Assembly: GCA_028869385.1 (NCBI GenBank)
Contig: JAGWSR010000091.1
Coordinates: 1-51,594, forward strand
Length of the DNA: 51,594 nucleotides
Origin: a bacterium
Lineage (GTDB): Bacteria; Vulcanimicrobiota; Vulcanimicrobiia; Vulcanimicrobiales; Vulcanimicrobiaceae
Direction of reading: 5' to 3'
Shown here: positions 1-8,367 of the stretch, piece by piece
How positions within the stretch are numbered: the stretch's first letter is position 1
Layout of the letters: each line of letters begins with the position of its first letter
Program-made: the position numbers and the translations under genes
The notes under the pieces: model-generated
What the model was told of the DNA's origin: nothing
The model's database searches: none
The model's input: the letters and a program-made list of their open reading frames with translations, nothing else

Positions 1-3
1 AAA

Positions 4-34
4 GCGGCGCGGCAGGTTTCACCTGCCGCGCCGC
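4..34 (-). terminator. Stem-loop terminator downstream of the HtrA-like gene
   Basis: A perfect 14-bp stem with a 3-base loop (arms 4-17 and 21-34). Read on the minus strand it is followed by TTT at the window edge and lies just after the end of the protease gene. The U-tract cannot be followed past base 1, so intrinsic termination is likely but not fully shown. Confidence 0.65.
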
Positions 35-40
35 CTCCCG

Positions 41-81
41 TGTCACCCTGAGCTTTGTGTCACCCTGTGCTTGTCGAAGGG
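41..81. repeat. Dispersed repeat, copy A (TGTCACCCTG...TGTCGAAGGG)
   Basis: Two imperfect head-to-tail units (41-55 and 58-81) of the same repeat that recurs at 42542-42598 and, in the opposite orientation, at 46059-46167. Here it fills the space between the protease stop codon and its terminator hairpin. No coding role is seen at this copy. Confidence 0.75.
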
Positions 82-1299
82 CTACGGTTGCTGCTGTTGC
101 GGTTGCGGGTTGGCCTGGCCGGCCGGGCGCTCTTCGAGCTTGATCGGCACGAATTTCTTCACGCCTTGCGACCAGACGCTCAACCGGATCGTCGTACCGG
201 GCTTCTTCGACCCGATGTACTTGCTCAGATCCGCCGCGCTCGTGTAGGGCTTGCCGTCGGCCTCCAGGATCACGTCGCCCGGGCTCAGACCGGCGGTGTC
301 CGCCGGGGTGCCCGAGAGCACTTGCACCACCGCGACGCCGTCCTTGCCCGTGTAGCCGATCTCGTTGCGCAACTGCGCGTTGAGGTTGGCGAGCGAGATG
401 CCGGCGAAGCCGGTCCCCGTGCCCTGGTGGACGCCCGGGTTCTTCAGCAGATCGGGAATCGCGGTCTTGACCGTGTTCGAGGGGATCGCGAAGCCGATGC
501 CCTGCGCGGCCTCGTTGGTGAGCTGGTTGACGCCGATGACCTGGCCGTCGATGTCGATCAGCGGGCCGCCCGAGTTGCCCGGGTTGATCGGCGCCGAGGT
601 CTGCAGCAGGTCCTTGAAGTCGTAGAGGCCGCGGCCGCCCTCGCCCTGCACCTGCTCGTCGCGGTGGAAGGCCGAGACGACGCCGAGCGTGACCGTCTGC
701 TGGAGCTCGTAGGGTTCGCCGATGGCGATCGCCCACTGTCCCTGCTCGAGCTTGTCGGAGTCGGCGAGCTGCAGCGGCGGCGGGAGCTTCTTGTAGTTGT
801 CCACGCGGATCACCGCGAGGTCCTGGCCGATGTTGACGCCGATCACCTTCGCCGGCACGTGATCGCCGTTTGCGAAGATCACGGTGAGGTTCGAGATCTG
901 GCCGCCGGTGGGCGGATTCACGACGTGCGCGTTGGTCACGATATCGCCTTGCGTGTCGAAGACGAAGCCCGATCCCGACGCGCGCCCTTTATAGCGCTGG
1001 ACGATCCCCGGGCCTTGCTGCCCGAAGAACTGCTGGAGGAACGGATCGACCGGGACGACCTGCTGGCCGTTGATCGTCTCGGTGATGGCGACGACCGAGG
1101 CCTTCGTGCGCTTGACGGCGCTCACGATGCGGTCCTGATCGCTCACGCCGGTGAGCGGAGCAGCAACAACCGCCGGCGGCGTATGATTCGGCCCGGCCAC
1201 GTTCGAGAAGTGCGTGCTCGCGTAGAGCATCATGAGAAAACTGCCGAGGATGGCGCCCACCAACCCGACGATGAGTGTGGGCATGACGCGGTTCTTCAC
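82..1299 (-). CDS. HtrA/DegP-like trypsin-type serine protease with PDZ domain
   Basis: Envelope quality-control protease of the HtrA/DegQ family (S1C), about 405 residues. An N-terminal hydrophobic segment (about 7-27) is a signal anchor. The catalytic triad is visible as His125 (TNAHVV), Asp160 (QDLAVI) and Ser243 (GNSGGP). One PDZ domain follows near residues 295-380, and the tail is Pro/Gln-rich. The GTG at 1299 was chosen because AGGAGA lies just upstream; an in-frame GTG at 1317 would add six residues but has no clear ribosome site. It stands downstream of, and co-directional with, the efflux operon, separated by about 90 bases. With one PDZ it resembles DegS or short HtrA forms more than two-PDZ DegP. 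Confidence 0.93.
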   Translation of the reverse strand: MKNRVMPTLIVGLVGAILGSFLMMLYASTHFSNVAGPNHTPPAVVAAPLTGVSDQDRIVSAVKRTKASVVAITETINGQQVVPVDPFLQQFFGQQGPGIVQRYKGRASGSGFVFDTQGDIVTNAHVVNPPTGGQISNLTVIFANGDHVPAKVIGVNIGQDLAVIRVDNYKKLPPPLQLADSDKLEQGQWAIAIGEPYELQQTVTLGVVSAFHRDEQVQGEGGRGLYDFKDLLQTSAPINPGNSGGPLIDIDGQVIGVNQLTNEAAQGIGFAIPSNTVKTAIPDLLKNPGVHQGTGTGFAGISLANLNAQLRNEIGYTGKDGVAVVQVLSGTPADTAGLSPGDVILEADGKPYTSAADLSKYIGSKKPGTTIRLSVWSQGVKKFVPIKLEERPAGQANPQPQQQQP

Positions 1300-1391
1300 G
1301 GTTCTCCTGATTTTCACGTGCGCAGTAAGGTGCGTGGTTCTTGAGCTAACCTACCCACCCAGCCCCATGCGGTTACACAGGAGTTCCCCAG

Positions 1392-2114
1392 CTATCCGGC
1401 CGTGGTTGGGCTCGCCTGCTCGTCGGCGACGATCAAGCCGTCGCGTAACCGGATGATCCGACGCGCTTGGCTCGCCACCTCCTCGTCGTGGGTGACCATG
1501 ATGATCGTGCGGCCCTGCTCGTGGAGTTTGTCGAAGAGCGCCATGATGTCGGCGCTGGTCTTGGTGTCGAGGTTGCCGGTCGGTTCGTCGGCAAGCAGCA
1601 CGGCGGGATCGTTGATCAACGCGCGCGCGATCGCGACGCGCTGTTGTTGACCGCCGGAGAGCTCGTTCGGCTTGTGGTGCGCGCGGTCGCCGAGACCGAC
1701 CTCGTCGAGCGCCGCGACGGCGCGACGCTCGCGCTCCTTGGTGCCGATCCCGGCGTAAAAGAGCGGGAGCGAGACGTTCTTGATCGCATCGGTGCGCGCG
1801 AGCAGGTTGAAGCCTTGGAAGATGAAGCCGAGCTTGCGTAAGCGGATCGCCGCGAGCGCGTTGTCGTCGAGGTCGGAGACGTCCTCGCCGTCGAGGTGGT
1901 AGCTGCCGCTGGTCGCGCGGTCGAGGCACCCGATGATGTTCATCATCGTGGACTTGCCCGAGCCCGACGGTCCCATGATCGCCACGTACTCGCCGTGCTT
2001 CACGACGAGATCGATGCCGTGCAGCACCGGCACCTCGAGCGTGCCGTTCTTATAGGTTTTGGTGATGCGCTCGAAGACGATCGCTGCGCTTGATTGCGTG
2101 GAGCCGTTATTCAT
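1392..2114 (-). CDS. ABC transporter ATP-binding protein (MacB/LolD type)
   Basis: Energises the two permeases encoded just upstream. About 240 residues from the ATG at 2114. Walker A (GPSGSGKS), signature (LSGGQQQRVAIA), Walker B (LLADEPTGNLD) and H-loop (MVTHDEE) are all intact, as in the MacB/LolD/FtsE branch. The start overlaps the permease stop (ATGAATAA), a sign of translational coupling; an upstream in-frame TTG at 2129 is less likely. It is the last gene of the operon. In E. coli MacB the ATPase and permease are one chain; here they are separate genes. The substrate is unknown: macrolide, peptide, lipoprotein and siderophore export are all possible. Confidence 0.95.
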   Translation of the reverse strand: MNNGSTQSSAAIVFERITKTYKNGTLEVPVLHGIDLVVKHGEYVAIMGPSGSGKSTMMNIIGCLDRATSGSYHLDGEDVSDLDDNALAAIRLRKLGFIFQGFNLLARTDAIKNVSLPLFYAGIGTKERERRAVAALDEVGLGDRAHHKPNELSGGQQQRVAIARALINDPAVLLADEPTGNLDTKTSADIMALFDKLHEQGRTIIMVTHDEEVASQARRIIRLRDGLIVADEQASPTTAG

Positions 2115-3303
2115 AGCGGAGGGCCTCAATGGGATCGAGACGGGCGGCGCGATAGGCCGGATAGGTGCCGAATGCGAGGGTGACGATGACCGCGAATCCC
2201 GCGGCGATGCCGAAGGCCTGCGCGAAGGGAATGGCCACCGTCGTTCCGGTGAGGCGCACGATGAACGCGGCGTTGACGAAGCCGCCGATGGCGAGGCCGA
2301 TGAGCATGCCGATCATGCAGCCGGAACTGCAGAGCAGCAGCGCTTCGATGAAAAACTGCCAGAGGATCTGGGCGCGGCGAGCGCCGATCGCTTTGCGCAC
2401 GCCGATCTCGCGCGTGCGTTCGGCGACCGAGACGAGCATGATGTTCATGATGCCGATGCCGGCGACGAGCAGCGAGACCGCGCCGATCAGCCCGACCACG
2501 AGCGTGATGGCGTTGAAGATGCCGTTGATCGAGCCCGTGACCTGCGACTTGTCGAACATTTGATACGCGAGCCCCTGCGCGCCGCCGCGCAGGGCGCGCA
2601 GCTTGGCGATCACCGCGAGTTCGAGCGCCGGGATATCGGATGCGTCGGCGGTGACGAAACGCGCCGCGAAGATCGAGTCGCCGCGGATGTAGTTGCGCAC
2701 GTAGGTCGTCCAGGGAATCGAGATGCCGCCGCCGCCGAAGTTCGCATTGAGGAAGCCTTGCTTGGGTTTGCTCAGTACGCCGACGATCAGGTAGCGGTGC
2801 GGTCCCACATAGATGCTCTGGCCGGTCGGATCGCCGCCCTGCGGAAAGAGATGCGTGTACGCATCGTACGGCAGCACGCAGACGTCGGTCGCGAGCGCCA
2901 CGTCGGACGACGAGATGATGCGACCGTAGATCGCCGGCAGGTTGTTGAACGGTATCGCGCCCTCGGCGCCGATGCGCTCGCGCGCGACGTTGTGTCCGAC
3001 GCGCACGAGATCTTGGAACTGCTCGATCGGCAGCGCGTCCTGGATGCCGGGGATCGCGCGCAGCGCCGGTAGGTCGCTCAAGCGAATCGCGGCTTGCCGC
3101 ACGTTGCGCTGCGTCGCGTCGGGAAAGATGATGAAGGTGTTGTCGGCAAAGGTTCCGAGCGCGCCGTTCACCGCGCCCGCCATGCTCGTGCCGAGCACTT
3201 GGATCGCGACGACCGCGCCCACGCCGATGATGAGCCCGAGGATCGTCAAGAGCGAGCGGATGCGATTGGCGACGAGAATGCGCCAGGCTTCGTCGAGATA
3301 CAT
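2107..3303 (-). CDS. ABC transporter permease, MacB/FtsX family (first of two)
   Basis: About 398 residues with the MacB plan. It has an N-terminal membrane segment (SLLTILGLIIGVGAVVAI), a large periplasmic domain (about 45-265), then three membrane segments near the C-terminus in an FtsX-type domain. The motif GIMNIMLVSVAERTREIGVR is typical of the family and is also present in the neighbouring permease. The start overlaps the stop of the upstream permease (GTGATG). It probably forms a heterodimer with that protein on the ATPase. The periplasmic domain should contact the MacA-like adaptor. Confidence 0.93.
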   Translation of the reverse strand: MYLDEAWRILVANRIRSLLTILGLIIGVGAVVAIQVLGTSMAGAVNGALGTFADNTFIIFPDATQRNVRQAAIRLSDLPALRAIPGIQDALPIEQFQDLVRVGHNVARERIGAEGAIPFNNLPAIYGRIISSSDVALATDVCVLPYDAYTHLFPQGGDPTGQSIYVGPHRYLIVGVLSKPKQGFLNANFGGGGISIPWTTYVRNYIRGDSIFAARFVTADASDIPALELAVIAKLRALRGGAQGLAYQMFDKSQVTGSINGIFNAITLVVGLIGAVSLLVAGIGIMNIMLVSVAERTREIGVRKAIGARRAQILWQFFIEALLLCSSGCMIGMLIGLAIGGFVNAAFIVRLTGTTVAIPFAQAFGIAAGFAVIVTLAFGTYPAYRAARLDPIEALRYE

Positions 3304-4502
3304 CACGAGCGGAGTGCCTCGATCGGATCCATCTGCGACGCGCGCACGGCGGGGTACGATCCGAAGACCGTGCCGACCAAGAGCGAGAAGACGAGCGCGA
3401 TGCTCACGATCAGGAGGTACGGTATCAAGAGCGTACCGAGTTGCTTGCTGAGCAGATTCGCCGCACCTACCGTCGCGAGGATGCCGAAGAGCATTCCCGT
3501 CAAGCCGCCGCCGAGCGAGAGGAGCACCGCTTCGATCAGGAACTGCGCGACGATGTCGCGGCGGCTCGCTCCGATGGATTTGCGGATGCCGATCTCGCGC
3601 GTGCGTTCGGTTACCGAGACGAGCATGATGTTCATGATGCCGATGCCCGCGACCACGAGCGCCACGCCGCCGATCGCCGAGAGGCCGGTGCCGACGATGC
3701 CGAGGACGTTGGTGAAGGCTTGCACCTGCGCGGCCGCGTCCTGCACGCGATACTGCGCGCGCGAGCCGTGGATGTGCTGCAGCACCTTCACGGCCGCGTT
3801 GCCGACCGCTTCGTCGGCGAGCGGATCGGTCGGATAGACCATGAGAAAATCCGGCGGCCGATCGTGGGCGAGGGCGATGTGATAGGTCGTGTAGGGCACG
3901 AGCACCGTCGAACTGCCGGCCAGACTGTTGAAGAGCGAGCCGCTGATGTCGCCGTACACCCCGATCACCGTGAAGCGCGTCCCGCCGACGCGAATCTCGC
4001 GTCCGAGTGCTGAGGCGTCACCGAAGAACTTGGTGGCGAGGTCGTGCGTGATCACGGCGACGCGCTGCGCGCCGTCGACCTCGTCAACGGTGAATTTATG
4101 CCCCTCGGCCATCTTGAGGCCGTCGGCGTGGTAGCTGCCGTCTTGGGTCGCGTTCACGTGCGCGGTGACGCCGCCCGCCGAGACGGTCAGGTTGGTGTTC
4201 CACTGCGGCAGCACGGCGCGTGCACGATCTCCGAGCGCTTCGCGCACCGTCGTGATGTCGCGGTAGTGAATCTGCGCGACGCTCGGATAGAGCTGCGACG
4301 GATCGGCGAAGATCACGGCCGGTTGCTGGCCGAACGAAGAGAAGCTCGCGGCAATGCCGCTCGTCGCGGCCTTGCTGATGCCGAAGACCGCGATGATGGA
4401 CGAACTGCCGATGATCATGCCGAGCATCGTGAGCGCCGAACGCACGCGGTTGCGCCAGATCGAGGCGAGCGCTTCCTCGACGTAGGCGAAGAAGCGCGTC
4501 AC
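3303..4502 (-). CDS. ABC transporter permease, MacB/FtsX family (second of two)
   Basis: A 399-residue paralogue of the downstream permease with the same arrangement. The first membrane segment is at about 20-45, followed by a MacB periplasmic core domain and three C-terminal segments. The shared motif reads GIMNIMLVSVTERTREIGIR. It starts with GTG at 4502, overlapping the adaptor stop by four bases (GTGA). The two permeases share the ends but differ strongly in the periplasmic domain, which suggests an asymmetric heterodimer rather than a recent copy. Confidence 0.92.
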   Translation of the reverse strand: MTRFFAYVEEALASIWRNRVRSALTMLGMIIGSSSIIAVFGISKAATSGIAASFSSFGQQPAVIFADPSQLYPSVAQIHYRDITTVREALGDRARAVLPQWNTNLTVSAGGVTAHVNATQDGSYHADGLKMAEGHKFTVDEVDGAQRVAVITHDLATKFFGDASALGREIRVGGTRFTVIGVYGDISGSLFNSLAGSSTVLVPYTTYHIALAHDRPPDFLMVYPTDPLADEAVGNAAVKVLQHIHGSRAQYRVQDAAAQVQAFTNVLGIVGTGLSAIGGVALVVAGIGIMNIMLVSVTERTREIGIRKSIGASRRDIVAQFLIEAVLLSLGGGLTGMLFGILATVGAANLLSKQLGTLLIPYLLIVSIALVFSLLVGTVFGSYPAVRASQMDPIEALRS

Positions 4503-5800
4503 GTCGCGGGCGATGCCGAGGGACTCGCCGACGGGAGCGGCGTCACCGCCGCGCCGTCGGTCAGGTCCAGACTCTTCTGCGCGACGATCTCGTCGCCGAC
4601 CGCGAGGCCCGAGGTGACGAGCGTCGTCGCGTCGCCGGCCTTGCCGAGCTTGATCGGCGTTTTCTTGGCGACGCCGCCGCGCACCACGTAAACGTACGAC
4701 GTGCCCTTCTCGGTCGTGATCGCGTCGTTCGGGATCGCGAGCGCGTGCGGCATGTCGGTCGTAAGGATGTCGACGTCGGCGGTCATGCCGTCGCGCAGGA
4801 ACGACGGCGACTCGTCCAGCTCGATCGTCGTGAGTACCTGCATCGCGGTGCTCGATGCGTCGGTGGATTTCTGCGCGACCGGCGAGAGCGCCGCGACGTG
4901 CCCGTGCAGCGTTTTGCCCGGAAAGTCCTGGCCGGTGACATTCACGGGCTGTCCGACGCGCACGTTGATGATGTCTTGTTCGTCGACTTGCGCCTTGACG
5001 ATGAAGTTCGTGCTCGAAGCCATCGTGAAGAGCGCCTGTCCCGCGCTCACCGCATCGCCCGGCTGCAACGAGCGCAGCGGATCGCCGCTCTCCGCGGCGA
5101 CCGTCTGGATGATGCCGTCGAAGGGAGCGACGATGCGCGTGTAGTCGAGCTGCTGCTGGTTCTGATCGTTGACGATCTGCGCTTTCTGCGCGTTGGCTTT
5201 GGCGGCTTGCACGCTGTCCTGTCCGTATCCCGAGACCGCGCCGAGCTTGAGCTGCTCCACGGCTTGGTTGTAGGCGACCAGCGCTTGATCGTACTTCGCT
5301 TTGTCGGCGTCAACCTGATTGCGGGCGATCGCCTTCTCCTTGAGGAGGGCGACGTCGGCGAGATAGACGCGCTGCGCCTCGTCGAGATTGCTCTTCTGGG
5401 TGGCGACCGCGGCTTGATAGGTCACGCGCGCGTTGCGTTCGTTGATGCGCGCGGTCGTCACGTTCGCGACCGCGTTGCCGTAGTCGGCGCGCGAACTCTC
5501 GGCGTTGTACATGAGCGTCGGGTTATCGAGCGTCGCCAAGAGCTGTCCGCGCGAGACGCGTTCGCCCGCCTTGACGTAGATGTGGTCGAGGTTGCCGGCG
5601 ACGAGCGCGGGAACGGTCGCGGTCTGCGGATGCATGATCGTCCCGTTCTCGGGCAGCTTTACCGTGAACGTGGAGTAGGTGAGCCGCTGGATCTTGACCG
5701 GAAGGGCCGTGCTGCCGCGGTGCGACGCGAAGACGGCGACGACGACCACGGCGACGAGCGCCGCGAGCACGATGATGGCGTTGCGAGTACGAGGATTCAT
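4499..5800 (-). CDS. Periplasmic adaptor (membrane fusion protein), MacA/HlyD-like
   Basis: Links the inner-membrane ABC permeases to the outer-membrane channel. 433 residues. One N-terminal membrane anchor (AIIVLAALVAVVVVAVFA) is followed by a biotinyl-lipoyl-like half (ALVAGNLDHIYVKAGERVSRGQ). A long alpha-helical hairpin spans about 100-215, rich in Ala, Asn and Gln. The second lipoyl half (IVAPFDGIIQTVAAESGD) and beta-barrel domains follow. The C-terminus ends in a Ser/Pro/Ala-rich tail. It lies 10 bases after the tolC-like gene and overlaps the next permease gene by four bases. Confidence 0.94.
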   Translation of the reverse strand: MNPRTRNAIIVLAALVAVVVVAVFASHRGSTALPVKIQRLTYSTFTVKLPENGTIMHPQTATVPALVAGNLDHIYVKAGERVSRGQLLATLDNPTLMYNAESSRADYGNAVANVTTARINERNARVTYQAAVATQKSNLDEAQRVYLADVALLKEKAIARNQVDADKAKYDQALVAYNQAVEQLKLGAVSGYGQDSVQAAKANAQKAQIVNDQNQQQLDYTRIVAPFDGIIQTVAAESGDPLRSLQPGDAVSAGQALFTMASSTNFIVKAQVDEQDIINVRVGQPVNVTGQDFPGKTLHGHVAALSPVAQKSTDASSTAMQVLTTIELDESPSFLRDGMTADVDILTTDMPHALAIPNDAITTEKGTSYVYVVRGGVAKKTPIKLGKAGDATTLVTSGLAVGDEIVAQKSLDLTDGAAVTPLPSASPSASPAT

Positions 5801-5810
5801 GGCGCGAGGA

Positions 5811-7211
5811 TCATTCCTTCCGTGCGTTCGCGGCGGTGAGATCGGCGACGGCGCTCTTGGCGTCGTAGATGCCGAGGGAGACGCGCAGTTTGACGACGGC
5901 GTCCACGTACGCGACGCGGGCCGACACGAGGTCGAATTGCGAGGCGACCGATTGCGACTGCGTCTGAATCACGTCGGAGAGGGCGATCAATCCGCGCTGA
6001 TACTGGAGCTGCGCGATCCGCGCGCTCTCGAGGCTCAGTCGCGATTCGTCGCGCGCGAAGGCGAGTTGCGCGAGCGCCGTCTGCGCCGCGCGATAGCTCT
6101 GACGTACGTCGAGCTGCGCCTGCTCCTTTGCTTGGCGTTCGGCAGCGACCGCAGCCGCGAGCGCGGCATCGTCGCTCGCGCGCTCGGTGCGACGCGCGCC
6201 GTAGTCGACGAAGGGAAGTTGGAAGGTCGTGTTTGCGCTCAGCGTCCAGAAGCCGGGCGTGCCGCGCGGAATCGTGATCGGTTTGCCGTTCGAATCCACG
6301 CCGACGATCTGCCCGGCGCTCGTCGGAGCGAACTGGTTTCCGAACGCCGCGCCGATCTGCACTTGAGGAAAGAGTTCGCGATCCCAGCCCTTGCGCGTCG
6401 CGCGTGCGGCGGCGAGCGACGCGTCGGCCGCCGCGACGTCGCTGCGATTGGCGAGCGCGATCGTCTCGAGGCGGTCGAGCGGCTGCGTCGGGAGCGCGGG
6501 CTCCGCGACGCGCTCGGGAAAGGCGAATTGTTGTTCGAGCGGAGCGCCGATCGTCTGGGCGAGCGTCTCGCGCGCGTTTTCGACATCGGCGCGCGCGCCG
6601 ACGAGCGCCGAGGCGCTCTTCGCCTGCGCGACCTGCGCGCGCAGCACGTCGACGCCGGCGACGACGCCGGCGTGCTCCTTCGCCTTCGCTGCGTTCACGA
6701 GCGCGTTTTGGTACGAGAGGTCGCTCTCGTCCACGCTCACGTTCGCGCGTTTCTGTACCACGGTGAAGTACGCGTTGGTCACGCTCGACGCGAGTTGGTC
6801 CTCGCTGTTCGCAAGGTCTTTCTGCGCCTGTGCCGTCTGCGCGCGAGCGGCGGTAAGTTGCAGCAGCGCGAGGCCGCCGGTCGAGATCGTGTAGTTGGTC
6901 CCGATCTGCGCGGTGTTCTGGCTTACGACCGGAACTTGCTGCGCCCCGATCGCCGCGTAGGCGCCGCCATAGTTCGAACTCTTGCTCATGTAATTCGAGA
7001 GCGAGCCGTTGACGGTCGGGAAGGCGCTCTCGCGGGCGAGCGCGAGCGAATGTTCGCTCTGCGCCACCGTCGCGTACTTCTGGGCGATCGCCGGATCGTG
7101 ATCGAGTGCGTAGGAGACGGCATCGCCGAGCGTCATCGGCTGCGCGCTTGCCGCAATCGGAAGGGCGGCCGCTGCACCGAGCAACGCGGCGGCGAGGAAA
7201 CGAGCGAACAT
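5811..7211 (-). CDS. TolC-family outer membrane efflux protein
   Basis: Outer-membrane channel of the tripartite export system, 466 residues. There is a clear signal peptide (about 1-23, ending ASAQ). Two repeats of the outer-membrane efflux domain follow, rich in Ala and Gln, with the long heptad-like helices usual for TolC. It starts at the ATG at 7211 and is followed after 10 bases by the adaptor gene. The order channel > adaptor > permeases > ATPase shows a complete export machine in one transcript. The presence of this protein is the strongest direct evidence in the window for an outer membrane. Confidence 0.95.
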   Translation of the reverse strand: MFARFLAAALLGAAAALPIAASAQPMTLGDAVSYALDHDPAIAQKYATVAQSEHSLALARESAFPTVNGSLSNYMSKSSNYGGAYAAIGAQQVPVVSQNTAQIGTNYTISTGGLALLQLTAARAQTAQAQKDLANSEDQLASSVTNAYFTVVQKRANVSVDESDLSYQNALVNAAKAKEHAGVVAGVDVLRAQVAQAKSASALVGARADVENARETLAQTIGAPLEQQFAFPERVAEPALPTQPLDRLETIALANRSDVAAADASLAAARATRKGWDRELFPQVQIGAAFGNQFAPTSAGQIVGVDSNGKPITIPRGTPGFWTLSANTTFQLPFVDYGARRTERASDDAALAAAVAAERQAKEQAQLDVRQSYRAAQTALAQLAFARDESRLSLESARIAQLQYQRGLIALSDVIQTQSQSVASQFDLVSARVAYVDAVVKLRVSLGIYDAKSAVADLTAANARKE

Positions 7212-7220
7212 CGGGAAGAC

Positions 7221-7943
7221 TTACTTCGCGTTCACGGCCGCGAGCAGCGCGGGGACGATCAGCATCAGCGCGCCGCAGACCCACGCCGCGAATGGGCGCG
7301 CGCGCCCAATGCGCATAACGGCGAGCGCGACGAGCGCCGCGGACCACAGGCTAAATGGCGTGATCGTTGCGAGGAACGTCATAAGTTTGATGCCCGCGCC
7401 GGGCGCGAGCAGCGCCGCCGACGGGAGGGAGCTCTGCACCGCGAGCATGGTTGGGAAGCTGTTCGCGCCGCGGGCCATCGTGATGATGCCGAGGATGACC
7501 GCGGCGATGCCCGAGACGATGGCGATGTTGCACGCCGCCGCCCAGTATTTTCCGAAGCTGCCGTCGCCGCGCCCGACCTTGTCGAAGACGAGCATGACGA
7601 GCGCCGAGATCAGCGCGAAGAACGGTACCACGAAGATCGTGACGATCCACCCGAAGCTAAAGAACTTCTGCTGCATGGCAATGATGCTCTGCAGCTTGTC
7701 GGGATCGAGTGCCGCGAGCTTCGGATCCGATGCCGCCATGTGTGCGAACGTGCCTGCAAAGCCGTGCGCCATCGCGGGTGCGGAGAGATAGGTGCCGAGC
7801 GCGCTGAGGACGATCGCGACGACGAGCGCGAGGCCCCACGTCGGAACCGCGCGGATCGCGCCGAATGCGTCGGCCGGAGCGATGATCGTGTCGACCATCG
7901 TATTGACGGCGTTCGCTTGCGATACTTCGGGATCGGCAACCAT
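7221..7943 (-). CDS. YIP1-family integral membrane protein
   Basis: About 240 residues from the ATG at 7943, preceded by GAAAGGG. The open frame runs further upstream, but that part is low-complexity and lacks a start signal. Five hydrophobic segments are visible, starting with LALVVAIVLSALGTYLSA and ending with ALMLIVPALLAAVN. The arrangement fits bacterial Yip1-domain proteins, whose function is poorly known. It lies 9 bases upstream of the tolC-like gene and is probably the first gene of the efflux operon or of a short run including the small gene at 7982-8311. A role in export is inferred from position only. Confidence 0.75.
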   Translation of the reverse strand: MVADPEVSQANAVNTMVDTIIAPADAFGAIRAVPTWGLALVVAIVLSALGTYLSAPAMAHGFAGTFAHMAASDPKLAALDPDKLQSIIAMQQKFFSFGWIVTIFVVPFFALISALVMLVFDKVGRGDGSFGKYWAAACNIAIVSGIAAVILGIITMARGANSFPTMLAVQSSLPSAALLAPGAGIKLMTFLATITPFSLWSAALVALAVMRIGRARPFAAWVCGALMLIVPALLAAVNAK

Positions 7944-7981
7944 CGGGACACCCTTTCGCGGAGAGAGCAGCGGAGACGTGA

Positions 7982-8311
7982 CTACCGACAATAGGTAGTG
8001 CCCGCACGCTCGTTTTGTTTCGGATATCGCTCTCGTGTGCCTGGCGTGGGTTCCGGGAGTTTCGGCTCTGGGGTGAAGAGCGCATCGAGCGGAATCCGAT
8101 GCAGGATCACCTCGCGCACGCGCTCGAGGCGCTCCTCGCGCAACTCGAGCAGGCGGAGCTGCAGGAGCAGGCGCGCGCGCCGTAGCGCGCGGGCCGAGTA
8201 GAGCGAGGGGGCCGGCGCGCAGGCGGGGTGCCGAGCGCCGGGGTGCGCGGCGAGCCCGAGTGCGAGGGCGAGCGAGGGCAGTACGACCTCGGCGCGGTAA
8301 CGAACGAACAT
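7982..8311 (-). CDS. Small hypothetical protein with N-terminal hydrophobic segment
   Basis: I do not recognise this 109-residue product. Three consecutive ATG codons (8317, 8314, 8311) follow a GGAGG at 8318-8322; the third has the best spacing. The N-terminus has a signal-like hydrophobic stretch (about 8-24). An Arg/Leu/Glu-rich helical region follows (RARLLLQLRLLELREERLER), then a Pro-rich tail. It ends 38 bases before the YIP1 gene and is divergent from RNase J. The strong ribosome site and amphipathic helix argue for a real gene, but it could be a chance frame. Confidence 0.5.
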   Translation of the reverse strand: MFVRYRAEVVLPSLALALGLAAHPGARHPACAPAPSLYSARALRRARLLLQLRLLELREERLERVREVILHRIPLDALFTPEPKLPEPTPGTRERYPKQNERAGTTYCR

Positions 8312-8367
8312 CATCATCCTCCGGCCGGCCTTCACGCCGACCGCACCGCCCGTAAAGTAGCCGTCTG

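Noticed and set aside
5679-7994. Long plus-strand frame (771 codons) over the tolC-like and YIP1 genes
   Set aside because: Arg/Asp-rich shadow of the minus-strand genes, with no motif or start signal.
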